From Anaeromyxobacter diazotrophicus (GTDB lineage Bacteria > Myxococcota > Myxococcia > Myxococcales > Anaeromyxobacteraceae): DNA of 64,000 bases. The notes under the pieces were generated by a model. That model had not been told where the DNA came from. It was given only the letters and a program-made list of their open reading frames with translations, and ran no database searches. A program made the translations under genes and the position numbers. Positions 41,792 to 50,009 of the stretch are shown piece after piece (within the stretch, counting starts at the first letter, position 1; every line of letters begins with the position of its first letter). The stretch is from positions 186,001-250,000 of the forward strand of contig NZ_BJTG01000002.1 of NCBI RefSeq assembly GCF_013340205.1, written 5' to 3'.

Positions 41792-43435
41792 ATGGACGGC
41801 CTCATGATGGACTTCCCGCTCACCCTCATCCACGTGCTGGAGCGGGCCGGCCAGCTCCACCGCGACCAGGAGGTCGTGTCGCGCCTCCCGGACGAGAGCC
41901 TGGCGCGCACCACCTGGGCGGACCTGTACCGCCGCATCCACAAGCTCGCCAACGCGCTGCAGCGCCTGGGGGTGAAGCCGGGCGACCGGGTGGCCACGCT
42001 CGCCTGGAACCACGCCCGCCACCTCGAGGCCTACTTCGCGGTGCCGGCCATGGGCGGCGTGCTGCACACCGTGAACCCCCGGCTGCACCCGTCCGACCTC
42101 GCCTACATCGTGAACCACGCCCAGGACCAGGTGCTGCTCGTCGACGACGTGCTCCTGCCGGTGCTGGAGCGCTTCCGCGCGGAGATCCGGCCCCGGCACG
42201 TGGTGGTCTTCGGGCACGGGCAGCCGCCGCCGGAGGGCATGCTCGACTACGAGCAGCTCATCGCCGACGAGCTCACCACCTTCGAGTACCCGCGGATCGA
42301 GGAGCACCAGGCGGCCGGCCTCTGCTACTCGTCGGGCACGACCGGGCGGCCCAAGGGCGTGCTCTACTCGCACCGCGCGCTCGTGCTCCACTCGCTCGCC
42401 TCGGCGCTCCCGGACGTGATCGGCATCGGGATGAGCGACGTGCTCCTGCCGGTGGTGCCGATGTTCCACGTCAACGCCTGGGGCACGCCCTTCACCGCGG
42501 CGCTCGTCGGCGCGAAGCTGGTCTTCCCCGGCCCGCACCTCGACGCGAGGAACCTGCTCCACCTCATGGCGGAGGAGCGCGTGACGCTCGCCGCCGGCGT
42601 GCCGACGGTGTGGCTGGCGGTGCTGGACGAGCTCGACCGGGCCCCGAAGTCGCGCGACCTCTCCGCCCTGCGCGGCCTGCTCGTCGGCGGGGCGGCGGCG
42701 CCGCCGGCCATGATCGACGCCTACCGCGAGCGGCACGGCATCGAGGTCGTGCACGCCTGGGGCATGACCGAGATGACGCCCATCGGCACCGTCTGCCGGC
42801 TCAAGCCCACGCTGGCGCGCCTGCCCGCGGCCGAGCAGCGGCGCCTCCGCGCCACGCAGGGCCTGCCGCTCCCGCTGGTCGAGGTGCGCGCCATGGGCGA
42901 GGACGGCCCGGCGCCGTGGGACGGGCGCACCATGGGCGAGCTGCACGTGCGCGGCCCCTGGATCGCGAAGAGCTACTTCGAGAACCCGCTCGAGGCGGAC
43001 AAGTTCACCATGGACGGCTGGTTCCGCACCGGCGACATCGTCACCATCGACCCGGAGGGCTACGTCCGGATCACCGACCGCTCGAAGGATCTCATCAAGT
43101 CGGGCGGTGAGTGGATCAGCTCGGTGGACCTCGAGAACGCGCTCATGGGCCACCCCGCCGTGCGCGAGGCGGCGGTGGTGGCGGTGCCGCACCCGCGCTG
43201 GGGGGAGCGGCCGGTGGCGGCGGTGGCGCTGCGGGAGGGCGCGCACGCCGGCCCGGAGGAGCTGCGCGCCTACCTCGAGCCACGCTTCGCGCGCTTCTGG
43301 CTGCCGGACGGCTTCGTCTTCGTGCCGCAGATCCCGCGCACCGCCACCGGCAAGTTCCTGAAGAGCGCGGTGCGCGAGCTGCTGAAGGACTGGCGGCCAC
43401 CGGACGAGGCGCGGCCGGGCTCTACATCACCTTGA
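41792..43435 (+). CDS. Fatty-acyl-CoA synthetase (AMP-forming)
   Basis: Encodes a 547-residue ANL-superfamily ligase. The AMP-binding P-loop is [12 protein letters not shown] (near residue 178). Later motifs are [12 protein letters not shown] (near 317), [35 protein letters not shown] (407-442) and the catalytic lysine in RTATGKFLK near 523. The SGGEWIS hinge and the TEMTP motif fit medium- or long-chain acyl-CoA synthetases. Start ATG 41792 follows GAGGTG. It is a stand-alone gene whose end overlaps the convergent lipoprotein gene by 14 bp. Confidence 0.92.
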   Translation: MDGLMMDFPLTLIHVLERAGQLHRDQEVVSRLPDESLARTTWADLYRRIHKLANALQRLGVKPGDRVATLAWNHARHLEAYFAVPAMGGVLHTVNPRLHPSDLAYIVNHAQDQVLLVDDVLLPVLERFRAEIRPRHVVVFGHGQPPPEGMLDYEQLIADELTTFEYPRIEEHQAAGLCYSSGTTGRPKGVLYSHRALVLHSLASALPDVIGIGMSDVLLPVVPMFHVNAWGTPFTAALVGAKLVFPGPHLDARNLLHLMAEERVTLAAGVPTVWLAVLDELDRAPKSRDLSALRGLLVGGAAAPPAMIDAYRERHGIEVVHAWGMTEMTPIGTVCRLKPTLARLPAAEQRRLRATQGLPLPLVEVRAMGEDGPAPWDGRTMGELHVRGPWIAKSYFENPLEADKFTMDGWFRTGDIVTIDPEGYVRITDRSKDLIKSGGEWISSVDLENALMGHPAVREAAVVAVPHPRWGERPVAAVALREGAHAGPEELRAYLEPRFARFWLPDGFVFVPQIPRTATGKFLKSAVRELLKDWRPPDEARPGSTSP

Positions 43436-43988
43436 GCGCGTCCAGGGTGAGGTGCGCCTTGAAGCAGGTCTCGATGTCCGCCGTCCAGGCGTTGGACGGG
43501 GGCTGGCCCTTGAACGTGATCTGGTAGTGCAGCACGCCGCCCTGGAGCTGGTCGAGCAGGTTGAGGTCCTGATCGAGCGCCAGGTCGATCTCGTAGGGCT
43601 TCGTGACGGGCGAGGGGCGGTCGTAGTGCATGAAGACCGTCGGCGTGCCCGCGCCGTCGACGACGGCCGCGCTGGCGTAGGTGATGGGGCTGAGATCGGT
43701 GGTGGCCGGGGTGGCGGTCGCGGTGAGCGAGAGCACGTGGATGGCGCCGGTGATGGCGCCCGGCTTGTCGAGGCCGGGGAGGACGGAGTTGAGGTCGAGG
43801 TCCCCCTGCCAGGTCACCTGCTGATCCGGCATCACCACGCCGGCCGGGAGCGCCGGGGCGGCGGGGATCGTCTGCGACTGCATGAGCAGGCAGATGCGGG
43901 GCTCGTCGATGGTGGCGCCGACGAGGGGGCTGCAGCCGGCGAGGGCGAGCGCGAAGGCGAGCGTGAGCGAGGCGCGGGCGAGGGTCAC
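43422..43988 (-). CDS. Lipoprotein of unknown function, 188 aa
   Basis: Encodes a 188-residue lipoprotein. The signal sequence LTLAFALALAGCSPL carries a lipobox LAGC with lipid-modified Cys19. The rest has no recognisable domain; it is mostly strand-like with two cysteines (ICLLMQ, IETCFKAHL). It follows the beta-barrel gene by 9 bp on the same strand and probably shares its mRNA, so the two may form an outer-membrane pair. Confidence 0.75.
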   Translation of the reverse strand: MTLARASLTLAFALALAGCSPLVGATIDEPRICLLMQSQTIPAAPALPAGVVMPDQQVTWQGDLDLNSVLPGLDKPGAITGAIHVLSLTATATPATTDLSPITYASAAVVDGAGTPTVFMHYDRPSPVTKPYEIDLALDQDLNLLDQLQGGVLHYQITFKGQPPSNAWTADIETCFKAHLTLDALKVM

Positions 43989-43997
43989 GGGGCGCTC

Positions 43998-44696
43998 CTA
44001 GTAGAAGAAGAAGAGGAACCCGACCTTCACGTCGGGGATGTTGAGCTCGACGTTCGGGTCGCCGAAGTAGGTGACCTTCGCGCTGCCCGAGGTGATCTGC
44101 TGCGCCGCCGCGTTGGCGTTCTTCACCGACGTCCAGACGTGGGAGAGGCCGCCGCGGACGAAGAAGACGAACCAGTCCGGGTGCCCGAGCTCGAGCCCGA
44201 TCGAGGCCTCGGCGAAGGTGTAGCCGACGTCCTGCAGGAGCGGGCGCACCGCGTCCGACACGTGAGTGTACCTGGCGACGGCGCTCGCCGCGTTGGCGTT
44301 GAAGTAGTGGCCCGCCTCCAGCGTGAGCGACGGCGCGATGGGGAAGTACGGGGCGACGGTGACCCCGCCGCGCACGCCGTATCCGGCGGAGTTGTAGAGG
44401 AGCCCGCCGCCGAGGCGGAGGAAGTTGAGCGGCCGGTAGATCACGGTCGCGGCCGCGCCGTCCGGCACGCCGCCGTCGAGCTGGAGGCCGAGGATGTGCC
44501 TGCGGCGGCCGAGCGCGACGGCGGGCGCGGCCGGCGAGGTGGGCGCCGGCGCCGCCGGGTCGAAGGACGCCGGGCCGGGCAAGGCCGGGAGCGCCGGGGC
44601 GGGGGGCGCGGCGGCGAGGTCGTCGGCGTGGGCGGCGCCGGCGGCGAGGCTCGCGGCGCAGGCCGCGGCGCGGAGGAGGCTGCGGATGTGGGCCAT
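43998..44696 (-). CDS. Outer-membrane beta-barrel protein, 232 aa
   Basis: Encodes a 232-residue exported protein. The signal peptide ends ...AAGAAHADD. A Pro/Ala-rich linker of about 40 residues precedes a series of amphipathic strands (GRRRHILGLQLDGGVPDGAAATVIYRPLNFLRLGGGLLY...). The last strand ends in FLFFFY, a terminal aromatic typical of BAM-inserted barrels. The start is ATG 44696. The long open frame upstream is antisense to the CitE-like gene. No specific function can be assigned. It precedes the lipoprotein gene by 9 bp. Confidence 0.75.
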   Translation of the reverse strand: MAHIRSLLRAAACAASLAAGAAHADDLAAAPPAPALPALPGPASFDPAAPAPTSPAAPAVALGRRRHILGLQLDGGVPDGAAATVIYRPLNFLRLGGGLLYNSAGYGVRGGVTVAPYFPIAPSLTLEAGHYFNANAASAVARYTHVSDAVRPLLQDVGYTFAEASIGLELGHPDWFVFFVRGGLSHVWTSVKNANAAAQQITSGSAKVTYFGDPNVELNIPDVKVGFLFFFY

Positions 44697-44957
44697 GGGC
44701 GCTCCGGCGCGCGAGGCGGGGGCGTGAGTCGCCGCCGCCCGGGCGCACCGGGGCTCAACGCAAGGTCCGGGCCCGCCGGCGCCGCGGCGCCACCCCGGCG
44801 CGCCGCGGCGCAACGCCGCGGATTCACGCCGCGCTCGAGCCGGCGCTGACCCCGGCGCGGCGGGTCGCTGCCGCTCCCGAGGCGGGTCGGCGCGCGCCGG
44901 GCGGGTCCCACCCACCCCGCCGTGGCGGCGCGCCCGGGGGTGTGCTTTCCTGCCACG

Positions 44958-45827
44958 ATGAGCGCAGACGCGCGACCCCGCCGCAGCGCCCTGTACGTGC
45001 CCGCCTCGAACGCGCGGGCGCTGGAGAAGGCGCGCGGGCTCGCCGCCGACGTGCTCCTCCTCGACCTCGAGGACGCGGTGGCGCCGGCGGCGAAGGAGCA
45101 GGCGCGGCGCCAGGCGCTGGCGGCGCTGGCGGAGGGGGGCTACGGCCGGCGCGAGCTCGTGCTGCGCGTGAACGGCGCCGGCACCCCGTGGGCCGCCGCC
45201 GACCTCGCCGGCGCGGCGCGCTCGGGCGCGGCGGCCGTGCTCCTGCCCAAGGTGGAGAGCGCGGAGGCGGTCCGCGAGGCGGAGCGCGCGCTCGTCGCCG
45301 CCGGCGCGCCGGAGGGCCTCGCGCTGTGGTGCATGATCGAGACGCCGCGCGGCGTGCTCGGCGCGCCCGCCATCGCGGCCGCCTCGCCCCGCGTCGCCTG
45401 CCTGGTGGCCGGGACCTCCGACCTGACCAAGGACCTGGGCGCGCGCCCGACCGCCGGCCGCGCGGAGGTGCTGCCCAGCCTGCACTGGCTGCTCCTCGCC
45501 GCGCGGGCCGAGGGGCTCTGCGCGCTCGACGGCGTCGACCTCGACCTCTCCGGCGACGCGCGCTTCGAGGCGGCCTGCCGCCAGGGCCGCGAGCTCGGCT
45601 TCGACGGCAAGACGCTCGTCCACCCGCGCCAGCTCGAGGCGGCGAACCGGCTCTTCGCGCCGGACCCGGCCGAGCTGGAGGAGGCGCGCCGGGTGGTCGC
45701 CGCCCACGCCGAGGCGGAGGCGCGCGGCGCCGGCGTCGCGGTCCTGGACGGCCGGGTGGTGGAGGCGCTCCACGTCGCCGCCGCCCGCCGGCGCCTGGCG
45801 CTGGCGGAGGCGATCGCGGAGCGCTAG
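44958..45827 (+). CDS. HpcH/HpaI/CitE-family lyase
   Basis: Encodes a 289-residue CitE-like enzyme, a TIM-barrel that cleaves beta-hydroxyacyl-CoA or related compounds. Motifs are RSALYVPASNARALEKA, LLLDLEDAVAPAAKEQAR (metal Glu/Asp near residue 38), LPKVESAEAV, LWCMIETPRGVL (second metal Glu near 131) and DLDLSGDARFE. The C-terminus has FDGKTLVHPRQLEAANRLFAP. Stand-alone CitE paralogs act as citramalyl-CoA or malyl-CoA lyases; the exact substrate cannot be read from sequence. ATG 44958 starts the gene. Its last 4 bp overlap the convergent phosphoesterase gene. Confidence 0.85.
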   Translation: MSADARPRRSALYVPASNARALEKARGLAADVLLLDLEDAVAPAAKEQARRQALAALAEGGYGRRELVLRVNGAGTPWAAADLAGAARSGAAAVLLPKVESAEAVREAERALVAAGAPEGLALWCMIETPRGVLGAPAIAAASPRVACLVAGTSDLTKDLGARPTAGRAEVLPSLHWLLLAARAEGLCALDGVDLDLSGDARFEAACRQGRELGFDGKTLVHPRQLEAANRLFAPDPAELEEARRVVAAHAEAEARGAGVAVLDGRVVEALHVAAARRRLALAEAIAER

Positions 45828-46516
45828 CGGCTCCGGTGCGCGTACGGCTGCCGCGCCGCCACGCTCACGATCTCCTCCGCGGGCAAGAGCAGCGCGCTGA
45901 GGCGGCCGCCGTAGCAGCAGCCGGTGTCGAGGCCGACGCACCGCACGCCCGGCTGCGGCTCGTCCACGCGCGGCGTGTCGAGGTCGTGCACCTGGTGACC
46001 GTAGACGACGCTCTCCGGGCCGCGCCAGCGGGTGGCCCAGGGCGCCGAGCCCTCCGGCGCCCGGCCGTGCACCGCCACCTGCATCTCGCCGCGCGCGTCC
46101 ACCAGCCGGAGCCGGACCACCTCGTCCTTGCGCTGCTCGGTGAGGGACCGGGCCGGCGCGAACCCGCCGTGCACCACCGCCCAGCCCCCGTCGAGGCGCA
46201 GCCAGGGCGGGAGCGCGGTGAGCCAGGCGAGATCGGCGGGCGAGAGGCGCGGGGCCTGCCGCCCGCGCAGCGCCGCGTGCGGCCCTCCGGCCCGCAGCCA
46301 GCGCAGGTGCTTCTCCTCGTGGTTGCCGAGCACCGAGCGGGCCCGGAGCTCCCGCGCGCGCCGCACCACGCCCACCGGGTCGGGGCCGCGGTCGATGAGG
46401 TCCCCGACGAAGACCAGCCGGTCGAACCCGGGCCGGAGCTCGACCAGCCGCAGGAGCTCGTCCAGCTCCTCGCGGCAGCCGTGCACGTCGCCCACCACGA
46501 TGGTGCGGACCGCCAC
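45824..46516 (-). CDS. Metallophosphoesterase (symmetrical-tetraphosphatase/PrpE-like)
   Basis: Encodes a 230-residue calcineurin-like phosphoesterase. Motifs are VVGDVHGCREELDELL (residues 6-21), FVGDLIDRGPDPVGVV (36-51), SVLGNHEEKHL (60-70), VVHGGFAPA (near 110) and YGHQVHDL (near 164), all metal-ligand positions of this family. ApaH and bacteriophage-type PP1-like phosphatases share this order; the short length suggests the PrpE/diadenosine group. The start is taken at GTG 46516, since upstream of it the frame is the antisense of the helicase gene's flank. It is transcribed toward the CitE-like gene. Confidence 0.85.
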   Translation of the reverse strand: MAVRTIVVGDVHGCREELDELLRLVELRPGFDRLVFVGDLIDRGPDPVGVVRRARELRARSVLGNHEEKHLRWLRAGGPHAALRGRQAPRLSPADLAWLTALPPWLRLDGGWAVVHGGFAPARSLTEQRKDEVVRLRLVDARGEMQVAVHGRAPEGSAPWATRWRGPESVVYGHQVHDLDTPRVDEPQPGVRCVGLDTGCCYGGRLSALLLPAEEIVSVAARQPYAHRSR

Positions 46517-46566
46517 GCCGGGAGCATAGCCCGGAAGTGGCCGGACGCTCCGTTCCCGCCCTGCGG

Positions 46567-48762
46567 TCAGCGGCCGCTGACCGGGGGGAGGCTGGCCAGG
46601 AGGGGGGAGGGGGTGCCGACCGCGGCCACCCAGAGCTGGTGGGAGGCGCGCGTGACCGCCACGTGCAGCCGCCGGCGCGCCTCGTCGGTGGCGGGGTAGG
46701 TCGCGGCCGAGGCGTCGGGCACGATGACGTAGTCGAACTCGAGCCCCTTCACGCTCTCCACGTCGGTCAGGTCCACCCCGGGCCGGAAGGAGAACTCGCC
46801 GTCGAGGACGAGCCGCGCCTCCGGCAGGTCCTCCAGCAGCCGGTACAGGCTGCGCGCCACCTCCGGCCCGCGCGCGACCACCGCCACCGAGGCGGCGGGC
46901 TCGCGCTCGACGAGGTCCCGCACCGCGCCGGCCAGGAAGAGGTGGGCGTGCGCCTCGGAGGGGAAGTCGAACCGCCCCACCGGCACCCCGGGCCGGCCGG
47001 CCTGGAGCGCCTCCGCCGGGGCGAGCGGCCCGAGCACCTCGCGCGCGAAGGCGGCCACCGGGGCCGGGCACCGGTAGGTGGTGGCGAGCCGGCAGGTGGC
47101 GGCCCGCTCGGCGCCGAGCGCGGCCAGCATGGCCGTCCAGCCGCCGAAGCCGGCGGCGGTCTGCTGCCCCTCGTCGCCGGCCACCGTGAGGCTCCGCGCC
47201 TCGCCGAGCTGCCGCCCCAGCACGAACAGCTCGAAGAGCGAGACGTCCTCCGCCTCGTCCACCACGAGGTGGGCGAGCGCGCGGCCCGCGCCGCCGGAGC
47301 GCCAGGCGCGCAGGAAGAGCAGCACCGGCAGGTCCTCGGGGTCGAGCGTGCCGGCCAGCGCGTCGGGGGTGCGCGCGTCCACCGACTCGCCGTCGAGCGC
47401 GGTGGTGCGATCGGCGTCGATCCCGCGCAGCGCGAGCGCCAGCGGCGAGGCGAGCTGCAGGCGGGTGTGGCGGACCGTCTCCTCGATGGCGGTGGTGGGC
47501 AGGTCGCCGCCGGCCGCGTCCACCACGGCGCCCAGGAAGCCGCGATCGGTCAGCAGCTCGGCCAGCTCGTCGCGCAGCTTCGCCCAGGCCTCCGGCGCGC
47601 GGCGGCCCGCCACCCGCGGGCGGCGGCGCAGCGCCGCGTACAGCGCCGGGTGGCGCTTGAGGCGCGAGACGAGCGGCGGGGTCTCCTCGGTGAGGCGCGG
47701 CGGGGGGACGCCGAACGCGCTCTGGAAGGCGCCCCGCGACCAGCCCTCGAGCGTGCGCACCGCCACCTTGGCGAGGCCGAGCGGCTCGAGCAGGCGCGCC
47801 GCGAGCCGCGACAGCCCCAGCTCCGGCACCACCACCAGGAGCTTCGACAGCGGGTAGCGCCGCGGATCGTCGAAGGCGATGCGGGCCAGCCGGTGCAGCG
47901 CCACCGTGGTCTTGCCGCTGCCGGCGCTGCCGGTGACGAGCAGCGGCTCCTCCGCCTCGATCGACAGCGCCTCGAACTGCTCGCGGTCGAGGAGCGCCGT
48001 CACCTCCGGCGGCGCGGCGCGTCCGCGCGCCCCCTCGCCCACGCCGAGCGCGCCCGGCCGCGCGGCGGTGCCGGCGCCGCCGCCCAGCGCCGCGGCGCGA
48101 TCGCCCCGCGACGAGCTCCACCGGCCCTGGGCGCCGAGCGCGAGGGTGACCGCGCCGGTGGAGACCTGGCGGAGCCGCCCGCCCTGCACCACCACCACCC
48201 GGCGCGCCTCGACCACGCCCTCCGCCAGGCGCCCGGGGAAGCGCTCCTCGAACGTGTCGCCCTCGCGGTAGGCGTAGAAGATCCGCGCCACCGGCGCGAA
48301 GCGCCAGTCCACCACCCGGACGCCCTGGGAGAGCTCGACGAAGGTGGCGCGCCCGAGGCAGTAGTCCCGCACCTCCTCGCCTTCGCGCACCCGCAGGTGC
48401 GCGAAGTAGGGCGCGGCCGGATCGGGGAGCGGGTCCAGCCGGGGCCGCTCGATCATGGCGCGGACGAGCCCCATCTCCTGGAAGACGGTGGGGAGGTCCT
48501 TGGCGGTGGACTCGACCGCCTGCTCGCGCAGCTCGGAGAGCCGGCCCAGGAGGTCGGGGTCCTCGCGCCGGGGCGCGGGCCGGCGCGCGGCGAGCGCGGC
48601 CAGCACGCGCGCGAGCAGGTCCTCCTCCTCGCGGACGAGGAGCCGCTCCTCGGGCGTGAGCTCTGGGCCGGTACCGGACAAAGGGGGCTCTTCATGTCGC
48701 GCGACGCCGCGCGCTGTCAACGGGATCGGCGCCGCGGCGCGGCTCGCGTAGGATGACGCCAT
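46567..48762 (-). CDS. HelD-like UvrD superfamily helicase/ATPase
   Basis: Encodes up to 731 residues of a superfamily 1 ATPase resembling HelD. HelD recycles stalled RNA polymerase. Residues 40-130 form an N-terminal coiled coil (ERLLVREEEDLLARVLAALAARRP...). Walker A is LLVTGSAGSGKTTVALHRLARIAF near residue 280, and the Walker B-like DEAEDVSLFELFVLG near 505 uses the HelD-type D-E-A/E-D sequence. The final motifs are VESVKGLEFDYVIV and LHVAVTRASHQLW. The listed start is in the intergenic strand opposite the neighbouring ATG, so a later start (for instance TTG near 48680) is possible. Confidence 0.85.
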   Translation of the reverse strand: MASSYASRAAAPIPLTARGVARHEEPPLSGTGPELTPEERLLVREEEDLLARVLAALAARRPAPRREDPDLLGRLSELREQAVESTAKDLPTVFQEMGLVRAMIERPRLDPLPDPAAPYFAHLRVREGEEVRDYCLGRATFVELSQGVRVVDWRFAPVARIFYAYREGDTFEERFPGRLAEGVVEARRVVVVQGGRLRQVSTGAVTLALGAQGRWSSSRGDRAAALGGGAGTAARPGALGVGEGARGRAAPPEVTALLDREQFEALSIEAEEPLLVTGSAGSGKTTVALHRLARIAFDDPRRYPLSKLLVVVPELGLSRLAARLLEPLGLAKVAVRTLEGWSRGAFQSAFGVPPPRLTEETPPLVSRLKRHPALYAALRRRPRVAGRRAPEAWAKLRDELAELLTDRGFLGAVVDAAGGDLPTTAIEETVRHTRLQLASPLALALRGIDADRTTALDGESVDARTPDALAGTLDPEDLPVLLFLRAWRSGGAGRALAHLVVDEAEDVSLFELFVLGRQLGEARSLTVAGDEGQQTAAGFGGWTAMLAALGAERAATCRLATTYRCPAPVAAFAREVLGPLAPAEALQAGRPGVPVGRFDFPSEAHAHLFLAGAVRDLVEREPAASVAVVARGPEVARSLYRLLEDLPEARLVLDGEFSFRPGVDLTDVESVKGLEFDYVIVPDASAATYPATDEARRRLHVAVTRASHQLWVAAVGTPSPLLASLPPVSGR

Positions 48763-49951
48763 GAGCGACGCCGCGCCCGCGCCGCGGCTCGGGGACCGCG
48801 CGCTCTTCCCCGACCTGACCCTCCCGGCCTACCTGAACCACGCCGGCATCTCCCCGCCGTCGCGGCCGGTGCAGCGGGCGGTGGCCGAGCAGCTCCAGGC
48901 CTACGCGGGCCGGGGCGGCGAGGCGGTGACGGGCATGCTGGCGATGCGGGCGCGGCTCCGGCAGCGGCTGGCGCGGGTCACCGGCGCGCGGCCCGAGGAC
49001 CTGGCGCTCACCTCCGGCGCCACCCACGGGATCCAGGCCGTGGCGCTCTCGTTCCCGTGGCGGCGCGGCGACCGGCTGGTGCTGTTCGAGGGGGAGTTCC
49101 CCGCCAACGTCACCCCGTGGCAGCGGGCGGCGGCGCTGTTCGGGCTCGAGGTGCGCTTCGTGCCGCTGGCGCGCTTCGAGGCCGGCGACGGGGAGGGCCT
49201 GGCCGCCTTCGAGGCGGAGCTGCGCCGCGGCGCCCGCCTCGCCGCGGTGAGCGCGGTGCAGTTCTCGAGCGGGCGCGCCATGCCGCTCCGGGAGCTCGGG
49301 GCGCTGTGCGCGCGCCACGGCGCCGAGCTCTTCGTCGACGCGATCCAGGCGCTCGGCGCGGTGCCGCTCGACCTGCCCGCGCTCGGCGTCGACTACCTCG
49401 CCTGCGGCGCGCACAAGTGGCTCATGGGCGCCGAGGGCGCGGGCTTCCTCTACGTGCGCCCGGAGCGGCTGGCCGCGCTCCGGCCGGCGCTGGCCGGCTG
49501 GCTCTCGCACGAGGAGGCGTTCTCGTTCCTGGTCGAGCCGGGACAGCTCCGGTACGACCGGCCCATCCGGCGGGAGGCGAGCCTGTTCGAGGCCGGCTCG
49601 GCGAGCGCGCTGTCGCAGGCCGCGCTCGACGCGTCGCTCGGCCTCATCCTCGAGCTCGGCCCGGCCGCCATCCACGCGCACGTGAACCGCTACCTCGACC
49701 GGCTCGAGCCGCTCCTCGCGGCGCGCGGCTTCGCGAGCCGGAGGCCGCGCGATCCCGCGCGGCGCGGGCCGTTCCTCTCCGCGGCGCCGCCGCCCGGCCA
49801 CTCGCCGCGCCAGCTCCGGGAGGCGCTCCTGCGCGCCGGGGTGGCGGTCGCGACGCCGGACGGGCTCGTGCGCTTCGCGCCCCACTGGCCGAACGACGCC
49901 GACCGCGAGCTGCCGGCGATCGAGGCGGCGCTGGACGCGGCCCGCGGCTGA
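48761..49951 (+). CDS. PLP-dependent aminotransferase class V (cysteine desulfurase-like)
   Basis: Encodes a 396-residue fold-type I PLP enzyme. Features are YLNHAGISPPSRPV near the start, TSGATHGIQAVALSF (cofactor-binding), VDAIQALGAVPLDLP, and the Schiff-base lysine in YLACGAHKWLMGAEGAGFLYV near residue 224. The sequence fits the class V group of cysteine desulfurase/selenocysteine lyase and kynureninase-like proteins, but no catalytic cysteine loop typical of NifS is evident. Activity beyond PLP chemistry is not assigned. It is divergent from the HelD-like gene, and its start codon overlaps that gene's annotated start region. Confidence 0.85.
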   Translation: MSDAAPAPRLGDRALFPDLTLPAYLNHAGISPPSRPVQRAVAEQLQAYAGRGGEAVTGMLAMRARLRQRLARVTGARPEDLALTSGATHGIQAVALSFPWRRGDRLVLFEGEFPANVTPWQRAAALFGLEVRFVPLARFEAGDGEGLAAFEAELRRGARLAAVSAVQFSSGRAMPLRELGALCARHGAELFVDAIQALGAVPLDLPALGVDYLACGAHKWLMGAEGAGFLYVRPERLAALRPALAGWLSHEEAFSFLVEPGQLRYDRPIRREASLFEAGSASALSQAALDASLGLILELGPAAIHAHVNRYLDRLEPLLAARGFASRRPRDPARRGPFLSAAPPPGHSPRQLREALLRAGVAVATPDGLVRFAPHWPNDADRELPAIEAALDAARG

Positions 49952-49954
49952 AGA

Positions 49955-49982
49955 GGAGGCCCGGCGCTTCAGCCGGGCCTCC
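49955..49982. terminator. Bidirectional stem-loop between convergent genes
   Basis: GGAGGCCCGGC-GCTTCA-GCCGGGCCTCC forms a perfect 11-bp stem with a 6-nt loop, 4 bp after the aminotransferase stop and 28 bp from the lipoprotein stop. There is no clear T-run. Confidence 0.6.
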
Positions 49983-50009
49983 CATCGACGGGTGGACCGC
50001 CGCCAGCCG